Assembly: GCA_949358305.1 (NCBI GenBank)
Contig: OX442319.1
Coordinates: forward strand, 7,564,001 to 7,628,000
Direction: 5' to 3'
From: Strigamia acuminata
Lineage: Eukaryota; Arthropoda; Chilopoda; Geophilomorpha; Linotaeniidae
DNA: 64,000 nt
The stretch's first letter is position 1. Every line of letters begins with the position of its first letter. The notes under the pieces were generated by a model, which was given only the letters and a program-made list of their open reading frames with translations, did not search any database and was not told where the DNA came from. The position numbers and the translations under genes are program-made. Shown one piece after another: positions 1 through 10,029 of this stretch.

Positions 1-212
1 TTGATTGGTTTGAACGTTCGTTTCCGTCTGCCATAAAAGCGCAGCCGGGAATGTTCGTTTGGCCGATAAATTCGTATTTATTCAATCTGTGTATTTTATT
101 CCGATGTTTTGTGAAGAGAATTGATAATTATTCTTATAATTTAATCGATACTTTATTGATTATATACATTTTAGTGTTTTTACATTCATTTTTCGTGTAG
201 TTTTGCCGCCGA

Positions 213-290
213 TGTTATGTTCGCCGGACGCCATGTTTGATCCAACACCTTTGTTATGTTCGCCGGTCGCCATGTTTGTCCCAAGCGACG
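213..290. repeat. 39-bp tandem duplication inside LTR-B copy 1
   Basis: Two imperfect 39-base copies (213-251 and 252-290) sharing gttatgttcgccgg and cgccatgtttg. Also present at 5461-5538 and 9163-9240. Short internal duplications are common in LTR U3 regions. Confidence 0.7.
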
Positions 291-636
291 ATTACACAAT
301 GTAACCGTTATTTTTGTATTTTATATCACATAATTTGCATTTACTATTACATTGCGTTATTATTCAGTATGTATTCTTTGATAATTTTGTGCTTTTGTAC
401 CGATCGAAATTCAAATGTGATCGTTATGTAATTTTCCTGGCCTGTGATTGGCTATCGTCAATCCTTTCTTTCCGAGATCGGTTTATTGCTAATATCTCAT
501 TGTTTAACGTGTTTTTTGACATTGTTGTGATTAGCTTTTTTGTTCACCGCATTCTTGTGGTCATTTCAATGTATTTCAATGTATTTTTAGTGCATTTTTA
601 AGCAAATGCCAACTTTGCCGTGATCTTGTTTCCTCC

Positions 637-650
637 GTTACCATGGTAAC
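637..650. promoter_or_regulatory. RFX X-box palindrome (LTR-B copy 1)
   Basis: GTTACCATGGTAAC is a perfect two-half-site match to the X-box consensus of RFX winged-helix factors, and sits inside a 20-base perfect palindrome (634-653). It lies upstream of an NRF-1-like GCGCATGTGC (712-721) and of the AATAAA signal. Its role as an LTR promoter element is inferred. Confidence 0.5.
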
Positions 651-778
651 GGAATCTTTCGTGTATCTGTATTTCGCCGCTATCGGCCTGGCGCGTGCCA
701 TATTCGGTACTGCGCATGTGCGGTTCTCTAAGAACCAATCTAATTGCTGTAATTTCTTCAGTTATTAACCAACCTTTG

Positions 779-784
779 AATAAA
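779..784 (+). terminator. AATAAA polyadenylation signal (LTR-B copy 1)
   Basis: AATAAA followed within about 10 bases by GT-rich sequence (tgtgttgtgtttta), a typical signal plus downstream element. It sets the plus orientation of LTR-B and places the R/U5 border near 800. Confidence 0.45.
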
Positions 785-1075
785 TGTGTTGTGTTTTATT
801 AGCTCTTGTTTTAGGTTTATTTTCAAACACATTCAATGTGTAGTGAGTAGTTTAAAAATTCTCAGGCCAACTTATGTTTCCGCCACCTATTGGATACTTG
901 GTGCAGGTGTTCTCCACATTGTTCCAGCGGTACAACAATGCCATTTGTTGCGGATTTATTGCTCTCCAGTGCGATTTTCGTACTAGCCACGCCATACGAC
1001 CTTGGGCGAGCTCAAGTGTCTTGAATTTGGATACGCATCGCCATTCCTTTCTATCTGTCTTGTTGACCTGCAACA

Positions 1076-4000
1076 TTTGTGCTAAGTCAACTGCGATGTG
1101 AAATAAGCTCAAAATTTTTTTTTCAAAGTTTATTGCTTGGGTGTTGCTAAAACTTACATTGAAGGCTTCTACTAAGGTTTAAACACTATTTCTAAACATT
1201 CAGAGACATTGGTCTTGTGGTGTTTGTGCTAAGTCAACTGTGATGAGATCAAAAGTCTATTCTCCCAAATCATCGGTTGGATGTTTCTAAAACTTACATT
1301 GGAGCCTTCTACTAAGGTTTAAACACTATTTCTGAACATTCAGAGACATTGGACTTGTGGTGTTTGTGCTAAGTCAACTGCGATGTGAAATGAGCTCAAA
1401 ATTTTTTTTTCAAAATTTATTGCTTAGGTGTTGCTAAAACTTATATTGAAGGCTTCTACTAAGGTTTAAACACTATTTCTGAACATTCAGAGACATTGGT
1501 CTTGTGGTGTTTGTGCTAAGTCAACTACGATGTGAAATGAGCTCAAAATTTTTTTTTCAAAATTTAATGCTTGGGTGTTGCTAAAACTTATATTGAAGGC
1601 TTCTACTAAGGTTTAAACACTATTTCTGAACATTCAGAGACATTGGACTTGTGGTGTTTGTGCTAAGTCAACTGTGATGAGATCAAAAGTTTATTCTCCC
1701 AAATCATTCGTTGGATGTTTCTAAAACTTACATTGGAGCCTTCTACTAAGGTTTAAACACTATTTCTGAACATTCAGAGACATTGGTCTTGTGGTGTTTG
1801 TGCTAAGTCAACTGTGATGAGATCAAAAGTCTATTCTCCCAAATCATTGGTTGGATGTTTCTAAAACTTACATTGGAGCCTTCTACTAAGGTTTAAACAC
1901 TATTTCTGAACATTCAGAGACATTGGTCTTGTGGTGTTTGTGCTAAGTCAACTGTGATGAGATCAAAAGTCTATTCTCCCAAATCATCGGTTAAATGTTT
2001 CTAAAACTTACATTGGAGCCTTCTACTAAGGTTTAAACACTATTTCTGAACATTCAGAGACATTGGTCTTGTGGTGTTTGTGCTAAGTCAACTGTGATGA
2101 GATCAAAAGTCTATTCTCCCAAATCATCGGTTGGATGTTTCTAAAACTTACATTGGAGCCTTCTACTAAGGTTTAAACACTATTTCTGAACATTCAGAGA
2201 CATTGGTCTTGTGGTGTTTGTGCTAAGTCAACTGTGATGAGATCAAAAGTCTATTCTCCCAAATCATTGGTTGGATGTTTCTAAAACTTACATTGGAGCC
2301 TTCTACTAAGGTTTAAACACTATTTCTGAACATTCAGAGACATTGGTCTTGTGGTGTTTGTGCTAAGTCAACTGTGATGAGATCAAAAGTCTATTCTCCC
2401 AAATCATCGGTTAAATGTTTCTAAAACTTACATTGGAGCCTTCTACTAAGGTTTAAACACTATTTCTGAACATTCAGAGACATTGGTCTTGTGGTGTTTG
2501 TGCTAAGTCAACTGTGATGAGATCAAAAGTCTATTCTCCCAAATCATCGGTTGGATGTTTCTAAAACTTACATTGGAGCCTTCTACTAAGGTTTAAACAC
2601 TATTTCTGAACATTCAGAGACATTGGACTTGTGGTGTTTGTGCTAAGTCAACTGCGATGTGAAATGAGCTCAAAATTTTTTTTTCAAAATTTATTGCTTG
2701 GGTGTTGCTAAAACTTAGATTGAAGGCTTCTACTAAGGTTTAAACACTATTTCTGAACATTCAGAGACATTGGTCTTATGGTGTTTGTGCTAAGTCAACT
2801 ATGATGAGATCAAAAGTCTATTCTCCCAAATCATCGGTTAAATGTTTCTAAAACTTACATTGGAGCCTTCTACTAAGGTTTAAACACTATTTCTGAACAT
2901 TCAGAGACATTGGTCTTGTGGTGTTTGTGCTAAGTCAACTGTGATGAGATCAAAAGTCTATTCTCCCAAATCATCGGTTGGATGTTTCTAAAACTTACAT
3001 TGGAGCCTTCTACTAAGGTTTAAACACTATTTCTGAACATTCAGAGACATTGGTCTTATGGTGTTTGTGCTAAGTCAACTATGATGAGATCAAAAGTCTA
3101 TTCTCCCAAATCATCGGTTGAATGTTTCTAAAACTTACATTGGAGCCTTCTACTAAGGTTTAAACACTATTTCTGAACATTCAGAGACATTGGTCTTGTG
3201 GTGTTTGTGCTAAGTCAACTGTGATGAGATCAAAAGTCTATTCTCCCAAATCATCGGTTAAATGTTTCTAAAACTTACATTGGAGCCTTCTACTAAGGTT
3301 TAAACACTATTTCTGAACATTCAGAGACATTGGTCTTGTGGTGTTTGTGCTAAGTCAACTGTGATGAGATCAAAAGTCTATTCTCCCAAATCATCGGTTG
3401 GATGTTTCTAAAACTTACATTGGAGCCTTCTACTAAGGTTTAAACACTATTTCTGAACATTCAGAGACATTGGACTTGTGGTGTTTGTGCTAAGTCAACT
3501 GCGATGTGAAATGAGCTCAAAATTTTTTTTTCAAAATTTATTGCTTGGGTGTTGCTAAAACTTAGATTGAAGGCTTCTACTAAGGTTTAAACACTATTTC
3601 TGAACATTCAGAGACATTGGTCTTGTGGTGTTTGTGCTAAGTCAACTGCGATGTGAAATGAGCTCAAAATTTTTTTCTTCAAAATTTAATGCTTGGGTGT
3701 TGCTAAAACTTATATTGAAGGCTTCTACTAAGGTTTAAACACTATTTCTGAACATTCAGAGACATTAGACTTGTGGTGTTTGTGCTAAGTCAACTGTGAT
3801 GAGATCAAAAGTTTATTCTCCCAAATCATTCGTTGGATGTTTCTAAAACTTACATTGGAGCCTTCTACTAAGGTTTAAACACTATTTCTGAACATTCAGA
3901 GACATTGGTCTTGTGGTGTTTGTGCTAAGTCAACTGTGATGAGATCAAAAGTCTATTCTCCCAAATCATCGGTTAAATGTTATAAAACTTACATTGGAGC

Positions 4001-4760
4001 CTTCTACTAAGGTTTAAACACTATTTCTGAACATTCAGAGACATTGGTCTTGTGGTGTTTGTGCTAAGTCAACTGTGATGAGATCAAAAGTCTATTCTCC
4101 CAAATCATCGGTTAAATGTTTCTAAAACTTACATTGGAGCCTTCTACTAAGGTTTAAACACTATTTCTGAACATTCAGAGACATTGGACTTGTGGTGTTT
4201 GTGCTAAGTAACTGTGATGAGATCAAAAGTCTATTCTCCCAAATCATTGCTTGGATGTTGCTAAAACTTACATTGAAGGCTTCTACTAAGGTTTAAACAC
4301 TATTTCTGAACATTCAGAGACATTGGTCTTGTGGTGTTTGTGCTAAGTCAACTGTGATGAGATCAAAAGTCTATTCTCCCAAATCATCGGTTGGATGTTT
4401 CTAAAACTTACATTGGAGCCTTCTACTAAGGTTTAAACACTATTTCTGAACATTCAGAGACATTGGTCTTATGGTGTTTGTGCTAAGTCAACTATGATGA
4501 GATCAAAAGTCTATTCTCCCAAATCATCGGTTGAATGTTTCTAAAACTTACATTGGAGCCTTCTACTAAGGTTTAAACACTATTTCTGAACATTCAGAGA
4601 CATTGGTCTTGTGGTGTTTGTGCTAAGTCAACTGTGATGAGATCAAAAGTCTATTCTCCCAAATCATCGGTTGGATGTTTCTAAAACTTACATTGGAGCC
4701 TTCTACTAAGGTTTAAACACTATTTCTGAACATTCAGAGACATTGGTCTTGTGGTGTTTG
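1076..4760. repeat. Satellite block 1 (140/147-bp monomers)
   Basis: Head-to-tail array. The 140-bp B class is clearest at 1921, 2061, 2201 and 2341, where the same phrase recurs every 140 bases. 147-bp A monomers (gagctc plus a T9 tract) occur near 1390, 1530, 2660, 3510 and 3650. A 139-bp variant reading aagtaactg instead of aagtcaactg lies near 4206. The block is bounded on both sides by LTR-B copies; the left junction is the TTTG at 1076 and the right junction the TTTG ending at 4760. Bases 1076-2130 repeat at 6324-7378. No reading frame of note crosses the monomers. Confidence 0.97.
4757..4760. repeat. Target duplication, left of LTR-B copy 2
   Basis: TTTG immediately before TGTTGCA; the same TTTG follows the element at 6324-6327. 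In uninterrupted monomers the site reads gtgtttgtgctaag, so only one TTTG is present. Because the element begins with TG, the direct repeat can also be read as six bases (TTTGTG). Confidence 0.75.
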
Positions 4761-5089
4761 TGTTGCAAGACAGCGTAGAAATTGTTGTGCTATTTTATTG
4801 TCAATATTTTTACCATTTACTTTGAGTTGATTAAAATCTTTAAGTGTTTTAATTTCCTTTGCCTAATTGGTATTTTTCACTTTTCAGATTTTTTTATTGC
4901 TTATTAAAATGTTTTGACTTGATTTTTATTCATACTTTTCAATATTCAGTAATGTTTATGCTTTGTATTGATTTCAAATATCTTATTCCGTGCATTTATT
5001 GACTTATTCACTTGTTTTTTGCGAGTTTGTGTTGATTCCGAACTGTTTTGGTGCAAATTTCGTTACCTAGCATACAATTGCGATGCTAG

Positions 5090-5097
5090 TGACGTCA
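5090..5097. promoter_or_regulatory. CRE-type palindrome in LTR-B copy 2
   Basis: Perfect TGACGTCA, the full cAMP-response element bound by CREB/ATF-type bZIP proteins. It lies in the presumed U3 about 330 bases from the left end. Binding is inferred from the motif only. Confidence 0.4.
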
Positions 5098-5460
5098 TAT
5101 TTCTGTTTCCCGTAAAGTTACGGTTTCGTCTTCTAACCTTTTGTTTGGTACTTTTCTAATCATTTGGAATTTTATTAAACATTCGTTTCTACTAATTAAA
5201 ACATGCTCTTTCTATCTAGATGCATCAAAACTGCTTTGGAAGTTCCGTTTGATTGGTTTGAACGTTCGTTTCCGTCTGCCATAAAAGCGCAGCCGGGAAT
5301 GTTCGTTTGGCCGATAAATTCGTATTTATTCAATCTGTGTATTTTATTCCGATGTTTTGTGAAGAGAATTGATAATTATTCTTATAATTTAATCGATACT
5401 TTATTGATTATATACATTTTAGTGTTTTTACATTCATTTTTCGTGTAGTTTTGCCGCCGA

Positions 5461-5538
5461 TGTTATGTTCGCCGGACGCCATGTTTGATCCAACACCTTT
5501 GTTATGTTCGCCGGTCGCCATGTTTGTCCCAAGCGACG
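5461..5538. repeat. 39-bp tandem duplication inside LTR-B copy 2
   Basis: Two 39-base copies starting at 5461 and 5500; same sequence as 213-290. Confidence 0.7.
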
Positions 5539-5884
5539 ATTACACAATGTAACCGTTATTTTTGTATTTTATATCACATAATTTGCATTTACTATTACAT
5601 TGCGTTATTATTCAGTATGTATTCTTTGATAATTTTGTGCTTTTGTACCGATCGAAATTCAAATGTGATCGTTATGTAATTTTCCTGGCCTGTGATTGGC
5701 TATCGTCAATCCTTTCTTTCCGAGATCGGTTTATTGCTAATATCTCATTGTTTAACGTGTTTTTTGACATTGTTGTGATTAGCTTTTTTGTTCACCGCAT
5801 TCTTGTGGTCATTTCAATGTATTTCAATGTATTTTTAGTGCATTTTTAAGCAAATGCCAACTTTGCCGTGATCTTGTTTCCTCC

Positions 5885-5898
5885 GTTACCATGGTAAC
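5885..5898. promoter_or_regulatory. RFX X-box palindrome (LTR-B copy 2)
   Basis: Same perfect GTTACCATGGTAAC palindrome; the NRF-1-like motif follows at 5960-5969. Confidence 0.5.
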
Positions 5899-6026
5899 GG
5901 AATCTTTCGTGTATCTGTATTTCGCCGCTATCGGCCTGGCGCGTGCCATATTCGGTACTGCGCATGTGCGGTTCTCTAAGAACCAATCTAATTGCTGTAA
6001 TTTCTTCAGTTATTAACCAACCTTTG

Positions 6027-6032
6027 AATAAA
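6027..6032 (+). terminator. AATAAA polyadenylation signal (LTR-B copy 2)
   Basis: Same AATAAA plus GT-rich downstream sequence, about 290 bases before the right end of the element. Confidence 0.45.
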
Positions 6033-6323
6033 TGTGTTGTGTTTTATTAGCTCTTGTTTTAGGTTTATTTTCAAACACATTCAATGTGTAGTGAGTAGTT
6101 TAAAAATTCTCAGGCCAACTTATGTTTCCGCCACCTATTGGATACTTGGTGCAGGTGTTCTCCACATTGTTCCAGCGGTACAACAATGCCATTTGTTGCG
6201 GATTTATTGCTCTCCAGTGCGATTTTCGTACTAGCCACGCCATACGACCTTGGGCGAGCTCAAGTGTCTTGAATTTGGATACGCATCGCCATTCCTTTCT
6301 ATCTGTCTTGTTGACCTGCAACA

Positions 6324-6327
6324 TTTG
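6324..6327. repeat. Target duplication, right of LTR-B copy 2
   Basis: TTTG directly after GCAACA; it pairs with 4757-4760 and continues into an ordinary monomer (tttgtgctaag). Confidence 0.75.
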
Positions 6328-8458
6328 TGCTAAGTCAACTGCGATGTGAAATAAGCTCAAAATTTTTTTTTCAAAGTTTATTGCTTGGGTGTTGCTAAAA
6401 CTTACATTGAAGGCTTCTACTAAGGTTTAAACACTATTTCTAAACATTCAGAGACATTGGTCTTGTGGTGTTTGTGCTAAGTCAACTGTGATGAGATCAA
6501 AAGTCTATTCTCCCAAATCATCGGTTGGATGTTTCTAAAACTTACATTGGAGCCTTCTACTAAGGTTTAAACACTATTTCTGAACATTCAGAGACATTGG
6601 ACTTGTGGTGTTTGTGCTAAGTCAACTGCGATGTGAAATGAGCTCAAAATTTTTTTTTCAAAATTTATTGCTTAGGTGTTGCTAAAACTTATATTGAAGG
6701 CTTCTACTAAGGTTTAAACACTATTTCTGAACATTCAGAGACATTGGTCTTGTGGTGTTTGTGCTAAGTCAACTACGATGTGAAATGAGCTCAAAATTTT
6801 TTTTTCAAAATTTAATGCTTGGGTGTTGCTAAAACTTATATTGAAGGCTTCTACTAAGGTTTAAACACTATTTCTGAACATTCAGAGACATTGGACTTGT
6901 GGTGTTTGTGCTAAGTCAACTGTGATGAGATCAAAAGTTTATTCTCCCAAATCATTCGTTGGATGTTTCTAAAACTTACATTGGAGCCTTCTACTAAGGT
7001 TTAAACACTATTTCTGAACATTCAGAGACATTGGTCTTGTGGTGTTTGTGCTAAGTCAACTGTGATGAGATCAAAAGTCTATTCTCCCAAATCATTGGTT
7101 GGATGTTTCTAAAACTTACATTGGAGCCTTCTACTAAGGTTTAAACACTATTTCTGAACATTCAGAGACATTGGTCTTGTGGTGTTTGTGCTAAGTCAAC
7201 TGTGATGAGATCAAAAGTCTATTCTCCCAAATCATCGGTTAAATGTTTCTAAAACTTACATTGGAGCCTTCTACTAAGGTTTAAACACTATTTCTGAACA
7301 TTCAGAGACATTGGTCTTGTGGTGTTTGTGCTAAGTCAACTGTGATGAGATCAAAAGTCTATTCTCCCAAATCATCGGTTAAATGTTTCTAAAACTTACA
7401 TTGGAGCCTTCTACTAAGGTTTAAACACTATTTCTGAACATTCAGAGACATTGGTCTTGTGGTGTTTGTGCTAAGTCAACTGTGATGAGATCAAAAGTCT
7501 ATTCTCCCAAATCATCGGTTGGATGTTTCTAAAACTTACATTGGAGCCTTCTACTAAGGTTTAAACACTATTTCTGAACATTCAGAGACATTGGACTTGT
7601 GGTGTTTGTGCTAAGTCAACTGCGATGTGAAATGAGCTCAAAATTTTTTTTTCAAAATTTATTGCTTGGGTGTTGCTAAAACTTAGATTGAAGGCTTCTA
7701 CTAAGGTTTAAACACTATTTCTGAACATTCAGAGACATTGGTCTTGTGGTGTTTGTGCTAAGTCAACTGCGATGTGAAATGAGCTCAAAATTTTTTTCTT
7801 CAAAATTTAATGCTTGGGTGTTGCTAAAACTTATATTGAAGGCTTCTACTAAGGTTTAAACACTATTTCTGAACATACAGAGACATTGGACTTGTGGTGT
7901 TTGTGCTAAGTAACTGTGATGAGATCAAAAGTCTATTCTCCCAAATCATTGCTTGGATGTTGCTAAAACTTACATTGAAGGCTTCTACTAAGGTTTAAAC
8001 ACTATTTCTGAACATTCAGAGACATTGGTCTTGTGGTGTTTGTGCTAAGTCAACTGTGATGAGATCAAAAGTCTATTCTCCCAAATCATCGGTTGGATGT
8101 TTCTAAAACTTACATTGGAGCCTTCTACTAAGGTTTAAACACTATTTCTGAACATTCAGAGACATTGGTCTTATGGTGTTTGTGCTAAGTCAACTATGAT
8201 GAGATCAAAAGTCTATTCTCCCAAATCATCGGTTGAATGTTTCTAAAACTTACATTGGAGCCTTCTACTAAGGTTTAAACACTATTTCTGAACATTCAGA
8301 GACATTGGTCTTGTGGTGTTTGTGCTAAGTCAACTGTGATGAGATCAAAAGTCTATTCTCCCAAATCATCGGTTGGATGTTTCTAAAACTTACATTGGAG
8401 CCTTCTACTAAGGTTTAAACACTATTTCTGAACATTCAGAGACATTGGTCTTGTGGTG

Positions 8459-8462
8459 TTTG
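8459..8462. repeat. Target duplication, left of LTR-B copy 3
   Basis: TTTG before TGTTGCA; pairs with 10026-10029. Same monomer position as at 4757. Confidence 0.75.
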
Positions 8463-8791
8463 TGTTGCAAGACAGCGTAGAAATTGTTGTGCTATTTTAT
8501 TGTCAATATTTTTACCATTTACTTTGAGTTGATTAAAATCTTTAAGTGTTTTAATTTCCTTTGCCTAATTGGTATTTTTCACTTTTCAGATTTTTTTATT
8601 GCTTATTAAAATGTTTTGACTTGATTTTTATTCATACTTTTCAATATTCAGTAATGTTTATGCTTTGTATTGATTTCAAATATCTTATTCCGTGCATTTA
8701 TTGACTTATTCACTTGTTTTTTGAGAGTTTGTGTTGATTCCGAACTGTTTTGGTGCAAATTTCGTTACCTAGCATACAATTGCGATGCTAG

Positions 8792-8799
8792 TGACGTCA
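8792..8799. promoter_or_regulatory. CRE-type palindrome in LTR-B copy 3
   Basis: Same TGACGTCA as at 5090, retained in the second complete copy. Confidence 0.4.
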
Positions 8800-9162
8800 T
8801 ATTTCTGTTTCCCGTAAAGTTACGGTTTCGTCTTCTAACCTTTTGTTTGGTACTTTTCTAATCATTTGGAATTTTATTAAACATTCGTTTCTACTAATTA
8901 AAACATGCTCTTTCTATCTAGATGCATCAAAACTGCTTTGGAAGTTCCGTTTGATTGGTTTGAACGTTCGTTTCCGTCTGCCATAAAAGCGCAGCCGGGA
9001 ATGTTCGTTTGGCCGATAAATTCGTATTTATTCAATCTGTGTATTTTATTCCGATGTTTTGTGAAGAGAATTGATAATTATTCTTATAATTTAATCGATA
9101 CTTTATTGATTATATACATTTTAGTGTTTTTACATTCATTTTTCGTGTAGTTTTGCCGCCGA

Positions 9163-9240
9163 TGTTATGTTCGCCGGACGCCATGTTTGATCCAACACCT
9201 TTGTTATGTTCGCCGGTCGCCATGTTTGTCCCAAGCGACG
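9163..9240. repeat. 39-bp tandem duplication inside LTR-B copy 3
   Basis: Two 39-base copies starting at 9163 and 9202; same sequence as 213-290. Confidence 0.7.
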
Positions 9241-9586
9241 ATTACACAATGTAACCGTTATTTTTGTATTTTATATCACATAATTTGCATTTACTATTAC
9301 ATTGCGTTATTATTCAGTATGTATTCTTTGATAATTTTGTGCTTTTGTACCGATCGAAATTCAAATGTGATCGTTATGTAATTTTCCTGGCCTGTGATTG
9401 GCTATCGTCAATCCTTTCTTTCCGAGATCGGTTTATTGCTAATATCTCATTGTTTAACGTGTTTTTTGACATTGTTGTGATTAGCTTTTTTGTTCACCGC
9501 ATTCTTGTGGTCATTTCAATGTATTTCAATGTATTTTTAGTGCATTTTTAAGCAAATGCCAACTTTGCCGTGATCTTGTTTCCTCC

Positions 9587-9600
9587 GTTACCATGGTAAC
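9587..9600. promoter_or_regulatory. RFX X-box palindrome (LTR-B copy 3)
   Basis: Same perfect palindrome, unchanged in the third copy; the NRF-1-like motif follows at 9662-9671. Confidence 0.5.
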
Positions 9601-9728
9601 GGAATCTTTCGTGTATCTGTATTTCGCCGCTATCGGCCTGGCGCGTGCCATATTCGGTACTGCGCATGTGCGGTTCTCTAAGAACCAATCTAATTGCTGT
9701 AATTTCTTCAGTTATTAACCAACCTTTG

Positions 9729-9734
9729 AATAAA
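9729..9734 (+). terminator. AATAAA polyadenylation signal (LTR-B copy 3)
   Basis: Same AATAAA plus GT-rich downstream sequence, about 290 bases before the right end of the element. Confidence 0.45.
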
Positions 9735-10025
9735 TGTGTTGTGTTTTATTAGCTCTTGTTTTAGGTTTATTTTCAAACACATTCAATGTGTAGTGAGTAG
9801 TTTAAAAATTCTCAGGCCAACTTATGTTTCCGCCACCTATTGGATACTTGGTGCAGGTGTTCTCCACATTGTTCCAGCGGTACAACAATGCCATTTGTTG
9901 CGGATTTATTGCTCTCCAGTGCGATTTTCGTACTAGCCACGCCATACGACCTTGGGCGAGCTCAAGTGTCTTGAATTTGGATACGCATCGCCATTCCTTT
10001 CTATCTGTCTTGTTGACCTGCAACA

Positions 10026-10029
10026 TTTG
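10026..10029. repeat. Target duplication, right of LTR-B copy 3
   Basis: TTTG after GCAACA, continuous with satellite; pairs with 8459-8462. Confidence 0.75.

Larger units (their letters stand above)
1..1075 (+). mobile_element. LTR-B copy 1, right portion (window-truncated)
   Basis: This is the right 1,075 bases of a 1,563-bp inserted sequence that is complete at 4761-6323; base 1 corresponds to base 5249 (offset 5,248). I saw no difference between the two over this stretch. It carries a CATAAAAG box (32-39), a 39-bp tandem repeat (213-290), an RFX-type palindrome (637-650), an AATAAA signal (779-784), and ends TGCAACA at 1075, followed by TTTG and then satellite. The small open frames here (up to 95 codons) repeat in every copy, resemble no protein I know and are probably incidental. 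The left part lies outside the window. Confidence 0.8.
4761..6323 (+). mobile_element. LTR-B copy 2, complete 1,563-bp insertion (probable solo LTR)
   Basis: Complete insertion with ends TGTTGCA...TGCAACA and a 4-bp direct repeat TTTG. It has TG...CA termini, a CRE-type TGACGTCA (5090-5097), a CATAAAAG box (5280-5287), an RFX X-box palindrome (5885-5898), and AATAAA (6027-6032) about 290 bases before the end. This looks like a U3-R-U5 arrangement without an internal region. The TGTTGC/GCAACA ends match those of the BEL/Pao LTRs at 34823 and 40058, so a BEL-like origin is plausible, although the bodies are not obviously related. The plus orientation is set by the AATAAA. An alternative is a TIR transposon, since CAAGACAG followed by TAGAAA occurs inverted near both ends. 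No coding capacity is recognised. Confidence 0.65.
6324..8462. repeat. Satellite block 2
   Basis: Same satellite, 2,139 bp, between two LTR-B copies. It starts with an A monomer of the aataagctc type, as after the other two LTR-B copies. A distinctive aacatacag variant lies at 7873-7881 and an aagtaactg 139-bp monomer follows it. Up to 7378 it repeats block 1, and from 7878 onward it repeats bases 4176-4760. The block therefore looks like a fusion of left and right flanks of the LTR-B insertion, as expected if whole LTR-plus-satellite units were multiplied by unequal exchange. Confidence 0.97.
8463..10025 (+). mobile_element. LTR-B copy 3, complete 1,563-bp insertion (probable solo LTR)
   Basis: Same length as copy 2 at offset 3,702. 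The only difference I noticed is at 8724 (A) against 5022 (C). Same ends, same TTTG flanks, same internal motifs: CRE 8792-8799, CATAAAAG 8982-8989, X-box 9587-9600, AATAAA 9729-9734. Flanking satellite is also shared with copy 2 from about 585 bases to the left to about 770 bases to the right. This copy therefore arose by duplication of the region, not by a second transposition. Confidence 0.7.

Noticed and set aside
314-601. 95-codon Phe/Ile-rich frame in LTR-B (also at 5562 and 9264)
   Set aside because: Composition follows the T-rich DNA; no start context, domain or independent conservation. Copies are identical because the region was duplicated.
852-1112. 86-codon minus-strand frame and 75-codon plus-strand frame at the right end of LTR-B
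   Set aside because: They overlap each other, match no family I recognise, and partly run into satellite; repeated presence reflects LTR-B duplication only.
3828-3845. CENP-B-box-like word attcgttggatgtttct in some B monomers
   Set aside because: The TTCGnnnnA half is present, but the required CGGG half is TTTC, and only a minority variant has it.
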